Assembly: GCA_018061225.1 (NCBI GenBank)
Contig: JAGOUK010000034.1
Location: forward strand, 1 to 9,833
Reading direction: 5' to 3'
DNA length: 9,833 nucleotides
Source: Candidatus Omnitrophota bacterium
Lineage (GTDB): Bacteria > Omnitrophota > Gorgyraeia > 2-02-FULL-51-18 > JAGOUK01
Numbering within the stretch: the stretch's first letter is position 1; each line of letters starts with the position of its first letter. The notes under the pieces are model-generated. The model was not told the DNA's origin. It did no database searches and worked only from the letters and a program-made list of their open reading frames with translations. Both the position numbers and the translations under genes were made by a program. Of this stretch, positions 1 through 7,536 are shown in pieces.

Positions 1-771
1 GCTCAGGCGCAAAAGACAGGCGGCGTGGCTGCCTTCATCGACGCTGAGCATGCCTTTGATCCGGCCTATGCCAAGATCCTGGGAGTTAATCTGGATGATC
101 TTTTGGTCTCACAGCCGGATACCGGTGAGCAGGCTCTGGATATTGCCGAGATGTTGGTGAAGTCAAACGCGGTCGATGTCATCGTGATCGATTCGGTTGC
201 CGCGCTGGTTCCAAAGGCCGAAATCGAAGGCGATATGGGGCAGGCACACGTGGGTCTTCAGGCGCGTCTCATGAGTCACGCGCTCAGGAAGTTGACCGCG
301 GTCATCTCCAAGTCAAAAACCTGCGTGATCTTCATCAATCAGATCCGCGAAAAGATCGGGGTGATGTTCGGTAATCCGGAGACCACTCCCGGCGGCCGGG
401 CGCTCAAGTTCTATGCCTCGGTCCGTATCGATATCCGACGTCAGGCGATCTTGAAGCGGGGAGAGGATACGGTCGGAACTCGTGTGCGGGCCAAGGTCGT
501 GAAGAACAAATGCGCGGCACCGTTCCGACAGGCGGAATTTGACCTGCTCTTCAAAGAGGGGGTTTCGCATATCGGTTCGATCATGGATCTGGCCGAGCAG
601 CATCAAGTGATACGGAGCTCCGGAAGCTGGGTGGTCTACGGGGATATCAAGATCGGCCAGGGCAGAGAGAACGCCCGCGCCTACCTCAAAGAGAACCCCA
701 ATGTTCTCAAGGAGATCGAACAAAAGATCGGCATCGCCATCGAGACATCGGACGCGATACTGGCGAAGTAA
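1..771 (+). CDS. recA: RecA recombinase, 5'-truncated by the window edge
   Basis: Reading is open from base 1 (frame 1), giving 256 residues and a TAA stop. The N-terminal residues, including the Walker A P-loop, are outside the window; matching E96, D144 and Q194 of E. coli RecA gives a constant offset of 80 residues. Seen directly: the FIDAEHA segment with the catalytic Glu at window residue 16, Walker B VIVIDS ending at Asp64, loop L1 around PKAEIEGDMG (71-80), FINQIR with the allosteric Gln114, and loop L2 around GVMFGNPETTPGG (120-132). The C-terminal domain keeps KIGQGRENARAYLKENP. RecA forms ATP-dependent filaments on single-stranded DNA for strand exchange and LexA-type autoproteolysis. 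The tail ends soon after the last helix and lacks the long acidic tail of E. coli RecA. An in-frame GTG at 25 is not the start, because conserved residues precede it. No recX follows; a terminator lies 33 bp downstream. Confidence 0.97.
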   Translation, partial: AQAQKTGGVAAFIDAEHAFDPAYAKILGVNLDDLLVSQPDTGEQALDIAEMLVKSNAVDVIVIDSVAALVPKAEIEGDMGQAHVGLQARLMSHALRKLTAVISKSKTCVIFINQIREKIGVMFGNPETTPGGRALKFYASVRIDIRRQAILKRGEDTVGTRVRAKVVKNKCAAPFRQAEFDLLFKEGVSHIGSIMDLAEQHQVIRSSGSWVVYGDIKIGQGRENARAYLKENPNVLKEIEQKIGIAIETSDAILAK

Positions 772-804
772 TACGATCTCGGCTTCATAGGCCGTAAAAC
801 GTCC

Positions 805-847
805 AAAAAAGACCTCGGCGGGACACACCCGCCGGGGTCTTCTTTTT
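805..847 (+). terminator. Strong intrinsic terminator after recA
   Basis: A 12-bp stem pairs 811-822 with 828-839. It is GC-rich with a single G-T wobble (815/835) and a five-base loop ACACA (823-827). A T-rich run follows (840-847, TTCTTTTT), and six A residues (805-810) precede the stem. This is a textbook Rho-independent terminator for recA. The flanking A-tract could also let it act on the opposite strand, although no minus-strand gene is visible to need it. The position 33 bp after the recA stop supports its assignment. Confidence 0.93.
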
Positions 848-855
848 GATATAAT
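847..855 (+). promoter_or_regulatory. Extended -10 promoter for alaS and the downstream his-trp genes
   Basis: The sequence TGATATAAT is a perfect extended -10 element (TG-n-TATAAT; TATAAT at 850-855). It predicts transcription start near 862 and a leader of roughly 33 nt before the alaS ATG. No good -35 hexamer lies 16-18 bp upstream; that region (about 827-832) is the right arm of the recA terminator. Extended -10 promoters recognised by the housekeeping sigma factor can work without a -35. The short leader leaves no room for a T-box or leader-peptide attenuator. The match is seen; promoter activity is inferred. Confidence 0.72.
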
Positions 856-894
856 ACCCGCTCTCGTTTTTCAACCCTTTACCATGGAAATTCG

Positions 895-3516
895 ATGCAA
901 ACTGACAAATTACGATCGATCTATTTAGACTACTTCAAATCCAAAGATCACAAGTACTTCTCAAGCTCCAGTCTCATCCCCGGAGATGATCCGACATTGC
1001 TGTTCACCGGCGCAGGCATGAATCAATTTAAGGCCAATTTTATGGGCATCAAGAAAGAACCGAAGAGGGCCACTTCGTGCCAAAAATGCGTTCGGACGGC
1101 GGATCTGGTCCGCGTCGGGGAAACGGCTTATCACCACACTTTTTTTGAAATGCTGGGTAACTTTTCCTTCGGCGACTACTTCAAGGAAGAAGCCATTCAG
1201 TACGCCTGGGACTTCATCACCAAAGAGCTCAAAATGCCCAAGGAAAACCTGTGGGTTTCGGTTTTTCATGAGGACAAAGAAGCGCGGGAGATCTGGATCA
1301 AAAAAATCGGTCTTTCGGATAAGCGTATTGTGCCGATGGATGCCGAGGACAACTTTTGGCCATCCAACGCGCCGACGCTCGGGCCCAATGGGCCTTGCGG
1401 TCCCTGCTCAGAGATCTATGTCGGTAAAGAACCTGGTAAGGGTGTAGAGATCTGGAATCTCGTCTTCACCGAGTTTGAGCGTCAGGATGGCGGTATTTTG
1501 AAGCCGCTCCCTCAGAAGAATATCGACACTGGGATGGGGCTGGAGCGTCTCGCTTCCGTCATACAAGGTGTGGAGTCTAACTTTGATATCGATCTTTTCC
1601 GTAAGCTGCGTGAAGAAATTGAGGCTGCTGGCGGGCAGGCGCTGTTCAAATCCGCTAAGCCCAAGTACCGCAACGCGGTCATGGACCATTTGAGGACAAT
1701 TGTGTTCTCGATTTCGGACGGCATTGCGCCGTCAAACGAAGGCCGGGGTTATGTGGTTCGCAAGCTCATCCGTAAGACCGCGCTGCATTTGAGGGATATG
1801 GGAGCGATGCAGCCGACTTTGTTTCACTTTGCGCCGGCCGTGGCCGCAGTGATGGGCGGGGCTTATCCGGAACTCATCTCCAATATCGCGACCGCGCAGG
1901 CCGTGGTCAAGCGTGAAGAAGAGGCTGTTTGGAATATTCTCGAGACGCGTGTTCCCGAAGCGCAGATCAAGATCAAGTCGATCGCGCTGACAACGAAGCA
2001 GGGTCAGGAAGCCTTCGCGGCGCGGCAAGCGACCGAAATGGCATTTGAATACTATGACACGTACGGAGTGCCCAAGGAGATCCTGGAAGAGGTTCTTAAG
2101 CAGAATCACTTCACGCTCGAAGAAAAGCATTTTGCGGAACTCATGGGGCAGCAGCGGGAGCGCTCGCGTCAGGGGTCGAAGATCTCGGGCAGCATCTTTG
2201 CCGTCGCTGAGGATGCTCTGACGCGCGCGGGTTTGCCGGCAACGCAATTTACGGGATACGAGCGCATGGAAGACGATGGCAAAATTTTGGCCATTTATGC
2301 GGCTGACGCTTCCGTGAAGCGTCTCGAAAAAGGCCAGCAGGGCATTATCGTGACGGACCGCACGCCGTTTTACGCCGAGTCCGGCGGTCAGGTGGGCGAC
2401 ACCGGGGTGATCAAGACCGCTTCGGGAGAGGCGGTTGTTTCGGACACCCAATGGAGCGGTGAAGTCGTTTTGCATCATGTTGAAATCACCGGACGTGAGA
2501 TTCATGTCGGCGATACGGCTCATTTGCAAATAGATAAGACCCGCCGCGAAGCCGTGATGAAGAACCACTCGGCGACTCATCTTTTGCACAGCGCGCTAAG
2601 ACTGGTGCTCGGACCGCATGTCAAGCAGCGCGGGTCCCTGGTCGATGCGGACCGACTGCGCTTCGACTTTTCTCACCATGAAGGCGTGAAGCCTGCTGAT
2701 ATGCAGCAGATCGAGCACCTGGTCAACGCGGAAATCGCCAAAAATCATGCCGTGGTCACCGAGGTTAAGGATCAGAAGCAGGCGATCGCGGACGGCGCGA
2801 TGGCCTTCTTTGGGGATAAGTACGACTCGGAAGTGCGCGTGTTGACGATGGGGGATTTTTCGAAGGAATTATGCGGCGGAACGCACAGCCCGACCACCGG
2901 TTTCATCGGATCGCTTCGGGTCGTTTCTGAGGGGTCTGTGCAGTCAGGGGTGCGCCGCATTGAGGCCGTGACCGGTGATGCGGCCGCGCGGTTGGGCATG
3001 CAGGAACGGGAAGAACTTCAGCATATTCTTCAATACCTGGACGCGGAGCATGACGGGGTCAAGAATTCCATCATCGAAGCGCAGGAAGAGGTGAAAGCTC
3101 TCGAAAAAGAATTGAAATCAGCATTTTTTAAAGTGGTCCGGGAGTCCATGGCGAAGCTCATCGAGCGCTCTTCCGAAAAGAAGGGAACTCGTCTCGTGCT
3201 TGAGCGGCTGGAGGGTCTCGATAAAGAGATGCTTCGGGACACGGCTGAGTGGGTGAGAACGCGGCCGGGCTCTCATGCCGTGATGTTGCTGTCTACGATT
3301 CAGGACAAGCCGCAAATCGTCGTCGCGCTGTCTCCGGATCTGGTCCAAAAAAAGCTGAGCGCCGGGGAGTTGGTCAAGATCATCTCCGCGAAGATGGGCG
3401 GTTCGGGCGGCGGACGCCCGGATCTGGCCAACGGCGGCGGAAAGCCGGATGCGAATCTGGAGGACGCCTTCCACACAGCAAAAGTTCTGATCGAAGAAAG
3501 GCTTGAAGCGTTATGA
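895..3516 (+). CDS. alaS: Alanyl-tRNA synthetase (AlaRS)
   Basis: The 873-residue product, full length for the family, charges tRNA-Ala in the cytoplasm. The class II catalytic core comes first: LLFTGAGMNQF (35-45), HHTFFEMLGNFSFGDYF (80-96), GPNGPCGPCSEIY (163-175) and DTGMGLERLA (211-220). The editing domain follows, with ESGGQVGDTG (495-504) and the zinc site H558-x3-H562 plus C660-x3-H664 (CGGTH), so mischarged Ser/Gly-tRNA clearance should be intact. A charged helical stretch (about 703-755) leads to the C-Ala domain with glycine-rich GGSGGGRPDLANGGG (835-849). The region after CVRTA (65-69) is shorter than the E. coli form. ATG 895 is chosen because the protein begins there with the expected N-terminus, and a weak GGAAA lies 5 bases upstream. 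The ATG at 884 is in another frame that soon stops. The stop overlaps the hisD start (ATGA), so the two should be translationally coupled. Confidence 0.98.
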   Translation: MQTDKLRSIYLDYFKSKDHKYFSSSSLIPGDDPTLLFTGAGMNQFKANFMGIKKEPKRATSCQKCVRTADLVRVGETAYHHTFFEMLGNFSFGDYFKEEAIQYAWDFITKELKMPKENLWVSVFHEDKEAREIWIKKIGLSDKRIVPMDAEDNFWPSNAPTLGPNGPCGPCSEIYVGKEPGKGVEIWNLVFTEFERQDGGILKPLPQKNIDTGMGLERLASVIQGVESNFDIDLFRKLREEIEAAGGQALFKSAKPKYRNAVMDHLRTIVFSISDGIAPSNEGRGYVVRKLIRKTALHLRDMGAMQPTLFHFAPAVAAVMGGAYPELISNIATAQAVVKREEEAVWNILETRVPEAQIKIKSIALTTKQGQEAFAARQATEMAFEYYDTYGVPKEILEEVLKQNHFTLEEKHFAELMGQQRERSRQGSKISGSIFAVAEDALTRAGLPATQFTGYERMEDDGKILAIYAADASVKRLEKGQQGIIVTDRTPFYAESGGQVGDTGVIKTASGEAVVSDTQWSGEVVLHHVEITGREIHVGDTAHLQIDKTRREAVMKNHSATHLLHSALRLVLGPHVKQRGSLVDADRLRFDFSHHEGVKPADMQQIEHLVNAEIAKNHAVVTEVKDQKQAIADGAMAFFGDKYDSEVRVLTMGDFSKELCGGTHSPTTGFIGSLRVVSEGSVQSGVRRIEAVTGDAAARLGMQEREELQHILQYLDAEHDGVKNSIIEAQEEVKALEKELKSAFFKVVRESMAKLIERSSEKKGTRLVLERLEGLDKEMLRDTAEWVRTRPGSHAVMLLSTIQDKPQIVVALSPDLVQKKLSAGELVKIISAKMGGSGGGRPDLANGGGKPDANLEDAFHTAKVLIEERLEAL

Positions 3517-4745
3517 AAATGATCCGTTTTGGCAGTGTCGCACTCGAAAAGTATCTGACGACACGCACCCAGAACCGCCCGGAGCGGTTGATTAAAAAAG
3601 TTGCCCGCATTGTCGAGGACGTGCGAGTCGGAGGCGACACGGCGCTGCTTAAGTACACGCGCAAATTTGACCGGGTCAAACTCCTTCCGCGCGACCTTCA
3701 GGTCAGCGAGGAAGAGATCAACGCCTGCTATCAGAATATCAAGCCCGAATTTGCCGCGGCCCTGCGCGTGGCCGTTGAAAATGTCCGGACGTACTACAAG
3801 AGCAAGATCGTCAAATCCCTCAAGGTGAGAACGGATGACGGCGTCAGACTCTCGGAGCATATCCGCCCGATGAACACCGTTGGTGTTTATGTGCCGTCCG
3901 GCACCGTGCCGCTTGTTTCGACGGTGTACATGACGGTGATCCCGGCACAGGCCGCGGGCGTCAAAAATATCTACATCACGACGCCGCCCGGACCCGACGG
4001 CCGCGTCGACCCGCATATTTTGGCGGTGGCAAATCTTTTGAAGGTCAGCGCGATCTACAAGGCCGGCGGAGCCCAGGCGGTCGCCGCAATGGCGTTCGGA
4101 ACGAAGACTATCCCTCAGGCCGACAAGATCATCGGTCCCGGCAATCAGTATGTGGCGGAAGCCAAGCGCCAGGTGTTTGGCTATTGCGACATCGACATGA
4201 TCGCGGGTCCGACGGAACTGGTCGTGATCGCCAACGAACATACCGACCCGCAATTTGTCGCTGCGGATCTTATGGCACAAAGTGAGCATCACGGGGGCAG
4301 CTCGATCCTCATCACGACTTCCAAGCGCCTGGCCAAGCAGATGGCCCGGCTGCCGATCCGAGGCTTCATCGTGCGGGTCAAGAACCTGGAGCAGGGCGTT
4401 GAGCTCTCCAACCGCATCGCGCCGGAACATTTGGAGATCATGGTGAAGCGCCCCGAGCGGCTTCTACGCTGCGTTGAAAATGCCGGCGCGGTCTTTTTGG
4501 GCCCTTACTCGCCGACGGCGGTGGGGGATTATGTGGCCGGCCCCAGCCACGTGCTGCCGACAAACGGATCGGCGAGGTTTTTCTCAGGATTGGGCGTGCA
4601 GGACTTTCTGAAGAACACCCACGTCATTTCCTATTCGCGCAAAGCGTTGGAACGGGTCCGGTCTTCGGCGGAATACATCGCCAATCTAGAAGGATTGAAG
4701 AAACATTACGAGTCCATTAAAGTCCGGTTTGAACCGACCGCATAA
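3513..4745 (+). CDS. hisD: Histidinol dehydrogenase
   Basis: The 410-residue enzyme carries out the last two histidine steps, NAD-dependent oxidation of L-histidinol to L-histidine, and is a zinc-dependent cytoplasmic homodimer in known cases. Visible family signatures are VGVYVPSGTVPLVSTV (123-138), KAGGAQAVAAMAFGT (183-197), KIIGPGNQYVAEAKR (205-219) and DMIAGPTELVVIA (228-240). The zinc ligands correspond to Q256, H259, D339 and H398, and the catalytic pair to E305-H306 in NRIAPEHLE. All are present, so it should be active. It is slightly shorter than the usual 425-435 residues. The segment after the zinc His reads EHHGGSS where E. coli has EHDP, with about one residue fewer. The ATG overlaps the alaS stop as ATGA; GAAAGG lies at 3496-3501. 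A second ATG (3519) two codons downstream is a possible alternative start. Confidence 0.98.
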   Translation: MKMIRFGSVALEKYLTTRTQNRPERLIKKVARIVEDVRVGGDTALLKYTRKFDRVKLLPRDLQVSEEEINACYQNIKPEFAAALRVAVENVRTYYKSKIVKSLKVRTDDGVRLSEHIRPMNTVGVYVPSGTVPLVSTVYMTVIPAQAAGVKNIYITTPPGPDGRVDPHILAVANLLKVSAIYKAGGAQAVAAMAFGTKTIPQADKIIGPGNQYVAEAKRQVFGYCDIDMIAGPTELVVIANEHTDPQFVAADLMAQSEHHGGSSILITTSKRLAKQMARLPIRGFIVRVKNLEQGVELSNRIAPEHLEIMVKRPERLLRCVENAGAVFLGPYSPTAVGDYVAGPSHVLPTNGSARFFSGLGVQDFLKNTHVISYSRKALERVRSSAEYIANLEGLKKHYESIKVRFEPTA

Positions 4746-4752
4746 AGCATCC

Positions 4753-4757
4753 GGGAG
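4753..4757 (+). promoter_or_regulatory. Ribosome binding site of hisB
   Basis: GGGAG lies five bases before ATG 4763, inside the 17-bp gap after hisD. It fixes the hisB start upstream of the conserved IGPD domain and so supports the basic N-terminal extension as a real part of the protein. Confidence 0.7.
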
Positions 4758-4762
4758 TCAGT

Positions 4763-5422
4763 ATGAAAAAATCTCGCAACACCCGTAAACCGGCTGCTGT
4801 TAAAGCCGCGCTCCCTCAGCGAACAGCCTCCATTCGCCGCGTGACCCGCGAAACGACGATCGAGGCCGACTTGAACCTCGACGGTTCGGGCGCGTCAAAG
4901 ATCTCCACGGGGCTTCCATTCCTCGACCATATGCTCGATCTCTTTACCAAGCACGGGATTTTTAATCTCAAGCTCATTGCTAAAGGCGATCTCGAGATCG
5001 ACATTCATCACACGAACGAAGATATTGGCATCGTGATCGGGCAGGCCTTCAAGCAGGCGCTCAACGATAAAAAAGGCATACGGCGTTTTGGATCCTGCTT
5101 TGTTCCGATGGATGAGACGCTTTCGCGCGTGCGCGTGGCATTGGATATTTCGGGCAGGCCGTCGCTATATTTTACGGCTCCGAAGAATGTGGCGCAGCAC
5201 TTCGTGCACCGGGATTACACCATTCATGATGCCCGCGAACTCATCAAGGCTTTTGCGATTCAGTCAGGGATCAACATGCATGTGGATGTGTTAAAGGGTG
5301 ATGACCCTCATCATATTCTGGAATCCATCTTCAAGGCATTTGGCCGGGCCATGGAACAGGCGACGCGGGTGGACGCGCGCATCCCGGGCGTACCGTCGAC
5401 CAAGGGTTTGATAGAAAAATAA
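4763..5422 (+). CDS. hisB: Imidazoleglycerol-phosphate dehydratase
   Basis: The 219-residue product dehydrates imidazole glycerol phosphate to imidazole acetol phosphate; known enzymes are Mn-dependent 24-mers. The duplicated metal-binding pattern is visible: DHMLDLFTKHG (55-65), IDIHHTNEDIGI (79-90) with H82, H83 and E86, NMHVDV (171-176) with H173, and DDPHHILESIFKAF (180-193) with H183, H184 and E187. The protein ends with the typical PSTKG (211-215). It is monofunctional: no HAD-type histidinol-phosphate phosphatase domain is fused, unlike E. coli HisB. About 20 extra residues at the N-terminus are rich in Lys/Arg (MKKSRNTRKP), before the conserved TRETTIEADLNLDG. A good Shine-Dalgarno supports this start. 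The middle segment (about 140-160, containing HRDYTIHDAREL) looks divergent from common IGPDs. The stop overlaps hisH by one base (TAATG). Confidence 0.97.
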   Translation: MKKSRNTRKPAAVKAALPQRTASIRRVTRETTIEADLNLDGSGASKISTGLPFLDHMLDLFTKHGIFNLKLIAKGDLEIDIHHTNEDIGIVIGQAFKQALNDKKGIRRFGSCFVPMDETLSRVRVALDISGRPSLYFTAPKNVAQHFVHRDYTIHDARELIKAFAIQSGINMHVDVLKGDDPHHILESIFKAFGRAMEQATRVDARIPGVPSTKGLIEK

Positions 5423-6030
5423 TGATCCTTCTCGTCGATTACGGAATGGGGAATCTGCGCTCGGTGCAGAAGGCGCTCGAAGCTGTCGGCGCCCCCGCCA
5501 AAGTTTCTTGCGATCCGGCGGACATTGACCGCGCGCGGCTGGTGGTGGTCCCGGGAGTCGGGGCTTTTGATCACGCGGTGCGGGAGCTTAAGAGCCGGGG
5601 GCTATTCGATCCGATCCGCAAGGCCGCGGCGGCTGGCAAGCCCTACCTGGGTCTTTGTCTCGGAATGCAGCTCTTGTTTGACCGGTCGGCTGAAGGAACG
5701 GAAGAGGGGTGGGGCCTTCTGCGGGGAACCGTTCTCAGGTTTCCGCATTTTATGAAATCTCCCCACATGGGCTGGAACCGCGTCCGTTTGGCGACACCCG
5801 CTCTGGAGCGGACTTACGGGATTGAGGGTGACGGACGTTTTTATTTTGTACACTCGTACTTTGTGGTTCCAAAGGATACGGCGGACACCTTCGGGACAAC
5901 GGATTACGGCTTTGACTTCACCTCCGCGGTTCGAAAAGGAAATATTATGGCGACTCAATTCCATCCGGAAAAAAGCCAGGCTCAGGGCCTGCGTTTTCTC
6001 AAGTCCGCGGTGCGCGAGCTGACACGATGA
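5422..6030 (+). CDS. hisH: Imidazole glycerol phosphate synthase, glutaminase subunit
   Basis: The 202-residue class I glutamine amidotransferase hydrolyses glutamine and passes ammonia to HisF in the IGP synthase complex. The start MILLVDYGMGNLRSV is characteristic of HisH. PGVGAF (44-49) contributes the oxyanion region. The nucleophile is C79 in GLCLGMQLLF, and the remaining triad is H181 and E183 in FHPEKS. YFVHSYFVVP (141-150) is the HisH-specific strand near the HisF interface. HisF is encoded two genes downstream, as expected for a complex. The start ATG shares one base with the hisB stop. No strong Shine-Dalgarno is close (AAGGG at 5402-5406 is far), so re-initiation after hisB is likely. 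Confidence 0.98.
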   Translation: MILLVDYGMGNLRSVQKALEAVGAPAKVSCDPADIDRARLVVVPGVGAFDHAVRELKSRGLFDPIRKAAAAGKPYLGLCLGMQLLFDRSAEGTEEGWGLLRGTVLRFPHFMKSPHMGWNRVRLATPALERTYGIEGDGRFYFVHSYFVVPKDTADTFGTTDYGFDFTSAVRKGNIMATQFHPEKSQAQGLRFLKSAVRELTR

Positions 6031-6776
6031 TCGTGATCCCCGCGATCGACCTCAGAGGCGGCAAAGTGGTGCGTCTCACTCAGGGTGAGTACGATAAGGA
6101 ATCGCGGTATGGCGTATCGGCCGAAGAGACGGCCCGGCGGTTTTTGGACGCGGGCGCGCACCGCATTCACGTGGTCGATCTTGACGGCGCCCGTGAAGGC
6201 AAGCCGCTGGAGATGGGCACGCTGGAGCGGTTGGTTCGCGCCGTGCCAGCGCAGTACGAAGTCGGCGGAGGAATTCGCAAACCCGAAACCATCGATCAAT
6301 ATCTAAAGAACGGCGTCTCCTTCGTGGTTCTTGGGACACGGGCGTGTCTGGACCGCGGCTTTTTGCGTGAAGTGCTCGCCGCCTTCGGCCGCCGCGTTAT
6401 CGTAGGCGTGGACGCCCGCGACGGACGCGTGGCCACTGACGGCTGGACCAAGGTGACCGACGTGAAGGCGCATGACCTGATCGATTTTGTCGTCACCGCG
6501 GGCGGAGCGCAGATCATTTACACGGACATATCGAAGGACGGAATGATGCAGGGGCCGAATCTTGAACAGGTCAAGGCCGTGCTCAAGATTCCAGGAGCGG
6601 AGATCATCGCTTCCGGCGGGGTGAAGGATTTGGCGGATATTCAGTCGTTTTTGGATATCAGCGCGCCGAATTTGGTGGGTGCCATTGTCGGCAAGGCGCT
6701 CTACGAAGGCAAGTTGGATCTGGATCAGGCGGTGAAGTTGTGTCTGAACGATCCCAAGGCAAGCCGTGCTCGCTAA
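6027..6776 (+). CDS. hisA: ProFAR isomerase (phosphoribosylformimino-AICAR-phosphate isomerase)
   Basis: The 249-residue TIM-barrel isomerase converts ProFAR to PRFAR by an Amadori rearrangement, supplying the HisF substrate. It starts with VIPAIDLRGGKVVRL, placing catalytic D8. The second catalytic Asp is D129 in VGVDARDG, and T166 lies in YTDISKDG. Phosphate-binding loops are EVGGGIRK (78-85) and IASGGVK (194-200). The half-barrel repeat shared with HisF is evident. The Trp in GRVATDGWTK fits HisA. A dual HisA/TrpF (PriA) role is known in actinobacteria but nothing here specifically suggests it. ATG overlaps the hisH stop (ATGA), with no clear Shine-Dalgarno, so translation should be coupled. 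Confidence 0.98.
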   Translation: MIVIPAIDLRGGKVVRLTQGEYDKESRYGVSAEETARRFLDAGAHRIHVVDLDGAREGKPLEMGTLERLVRAVPAQYEVGGGIRKPETIDQYLKNGVSFVVLGTRACLDRGFLREVLAAFGRRVIVGVDARDGRVATDGWTKVTDVKAHDLIDFVVTAGGAQIIYTDISKDGMMQGPNLEQVKAVLKIPGAEIIASGGVKDLADIQSFLDISAPNLVGAIVGKALYEGKLDLDQAVKLCLNDPKASRAR

Positions 6777-7521
6777 ACGGATCATCCCGTGTCTGGACGT
6801 GAAGGGCGGCCGCGTGGTCAAAGGGATCAATTTTTTGGAGCTGCGCGACGCGGGAGACCCTGTTGAAGCGGCGGCTCAGTACGAAAAAGAAGGGGCGGAT
6901 GAGCTCGTCTTTCTCGACATCACCGCCTCAAGCGACGCGCGGCCCATTCTGATGGATGTGGTGCGCCGCACCGCGGAAAAAGTTTTTATGCCGCTCACGG
7001 TCGGCGGCGGCGTACGCTCCGTTCAGGATGTGCGCGATCTGCTGTTGGCGGGCGCGGACAAGGTCAGCATGAATACGGCGGCAGTCGAAGATCCGGACCT
7101 CATCCGCCGGTCAGCCGAGCGATTTGGCAGCCAATGCGTGGTCGTCGCGGTGGACGCGAAGCGGGACGGCGAGGGCTGGAAGGTCTACACGCATGGCGGC
7201 CGGACGAGAACCGATAAAGATGTCGTGGAATGGGCGCTCGAAGTACAGCGGCTCGGCGCGGGAGAAATCTTGCTGACCAGCATGGACAAGGACGGGACCA
7301 AGAGCGGGTTTGATCTTGAGTTGACCCGCGCCGTCTCGGACGCGGTCGAGATTCCGGTGATCGCTTCCGGCGGTGTTGGGAGTTTGGAGCATTTAGCCGA
7401 AGGCCTTACTTCGGGGCACGCGGACGCGGTGCTGGCCGCGTCAATTTTTCACTTTAGAGAACACACGATACAGGAAGCCAAGGGCTTCCTCAAAGGCCGC
7501 GGAATCGCGGTCCGCGGATAA
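6766..7521 (+). CDS. hisF: Imidazole glycerol phosphate synthase, cyclase subunit
   Basis: The 251-residue TIM barrel combines PRFAR with ammonia from HisH to form imidazole glycerol phosphate and AICAR, the latter linking to purine synthesis. It begins MLAKRIIPCLDVKGGRVVKG, the standard HisF N-terminus, so the GTG at 6766 is the start; AAGG lies at 6756-6759. Catalytic Asp residues are D11 (CLD) and D130 (VAVDAK). Phosphate loops are TVGGGVRS (78-85) and IASGGVGS (199-206). VYTHGGRT (140-147) and LLTSMDKDGTKSG (169-181) are family signatures. The start lies 11 bases inside the hisA end, which favours coupled translation with hisA. Confidence 0.98.
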   Translation: MLAKRIIPCLDVKGGRVVKGINFLELRDAGDPVEAAAQYEKEGADELVFLDITASSDARPILMDVVRRTAEKVFMPLTVGGGVRSVQDVRDLLLAGADKVSMNTAAVEDPDLIRRSAERFGSQCVVVAVDAKRDGEGWKVYTHGGRTRTDKDVVEWALEVQRLGAGEILLTSMDKDGTKSGFDLELTRAVSDAVEIPVIASGGVGSLEHLAEGLTSGHADAVLAASIFHFREHTIQEAKGFLKGRGIAVRG

Positions 7522-7523
7522 GA

Positions 7524-7529
7524 GAAAGG
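7524..7529 (+). promoter_or_regulatory. Ribosome binding site of hisI
   Basis: GAAAGG sits seven bases before ATG 7537 in the 15-bp gap between hisF and hisI. It is one of the few clear Shine-Dalgarno sites in a unit that otherwise relies on overlapping stop/start codons. Confidence 0.6.
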
Positions 7530-7536
7530 TCAAAAT

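Noticed and set aside
313..828. Minus-strand open frame opposite recA reaching the terminator
   Set aside because: It mirrors conserved RecA coding sequence and has no recognisable domain.
884..894. ATG at 884 as alaS start
   Set aside because: It is out of frame with AlaRS and soon meets a stop; ATG 895 gives the normal AlaRS N-terminus.
856..894. Possible T-box or riboswitch in the alaS leader
   Set aside because: The predicted leader is only about 33 nt, too short for a T-box, and no folded element is visible.
1732..2589. Minus-strand open frame of 285 codons within alaS
   Set aside because: Fully antisense to the AlaRS core and editing domain, with no family motif; a shadow frame.
3300..4430. 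Long minus-strand open frame of 376 codons across alaS/hisD
   Set aside because: It lies antisense to strongly conserved alaS and hisD coding sequence. Its composition (rich in Arg, His, Asp) is typical of a shadow frame in GC-rich DNA, and no recognisable motif is present.
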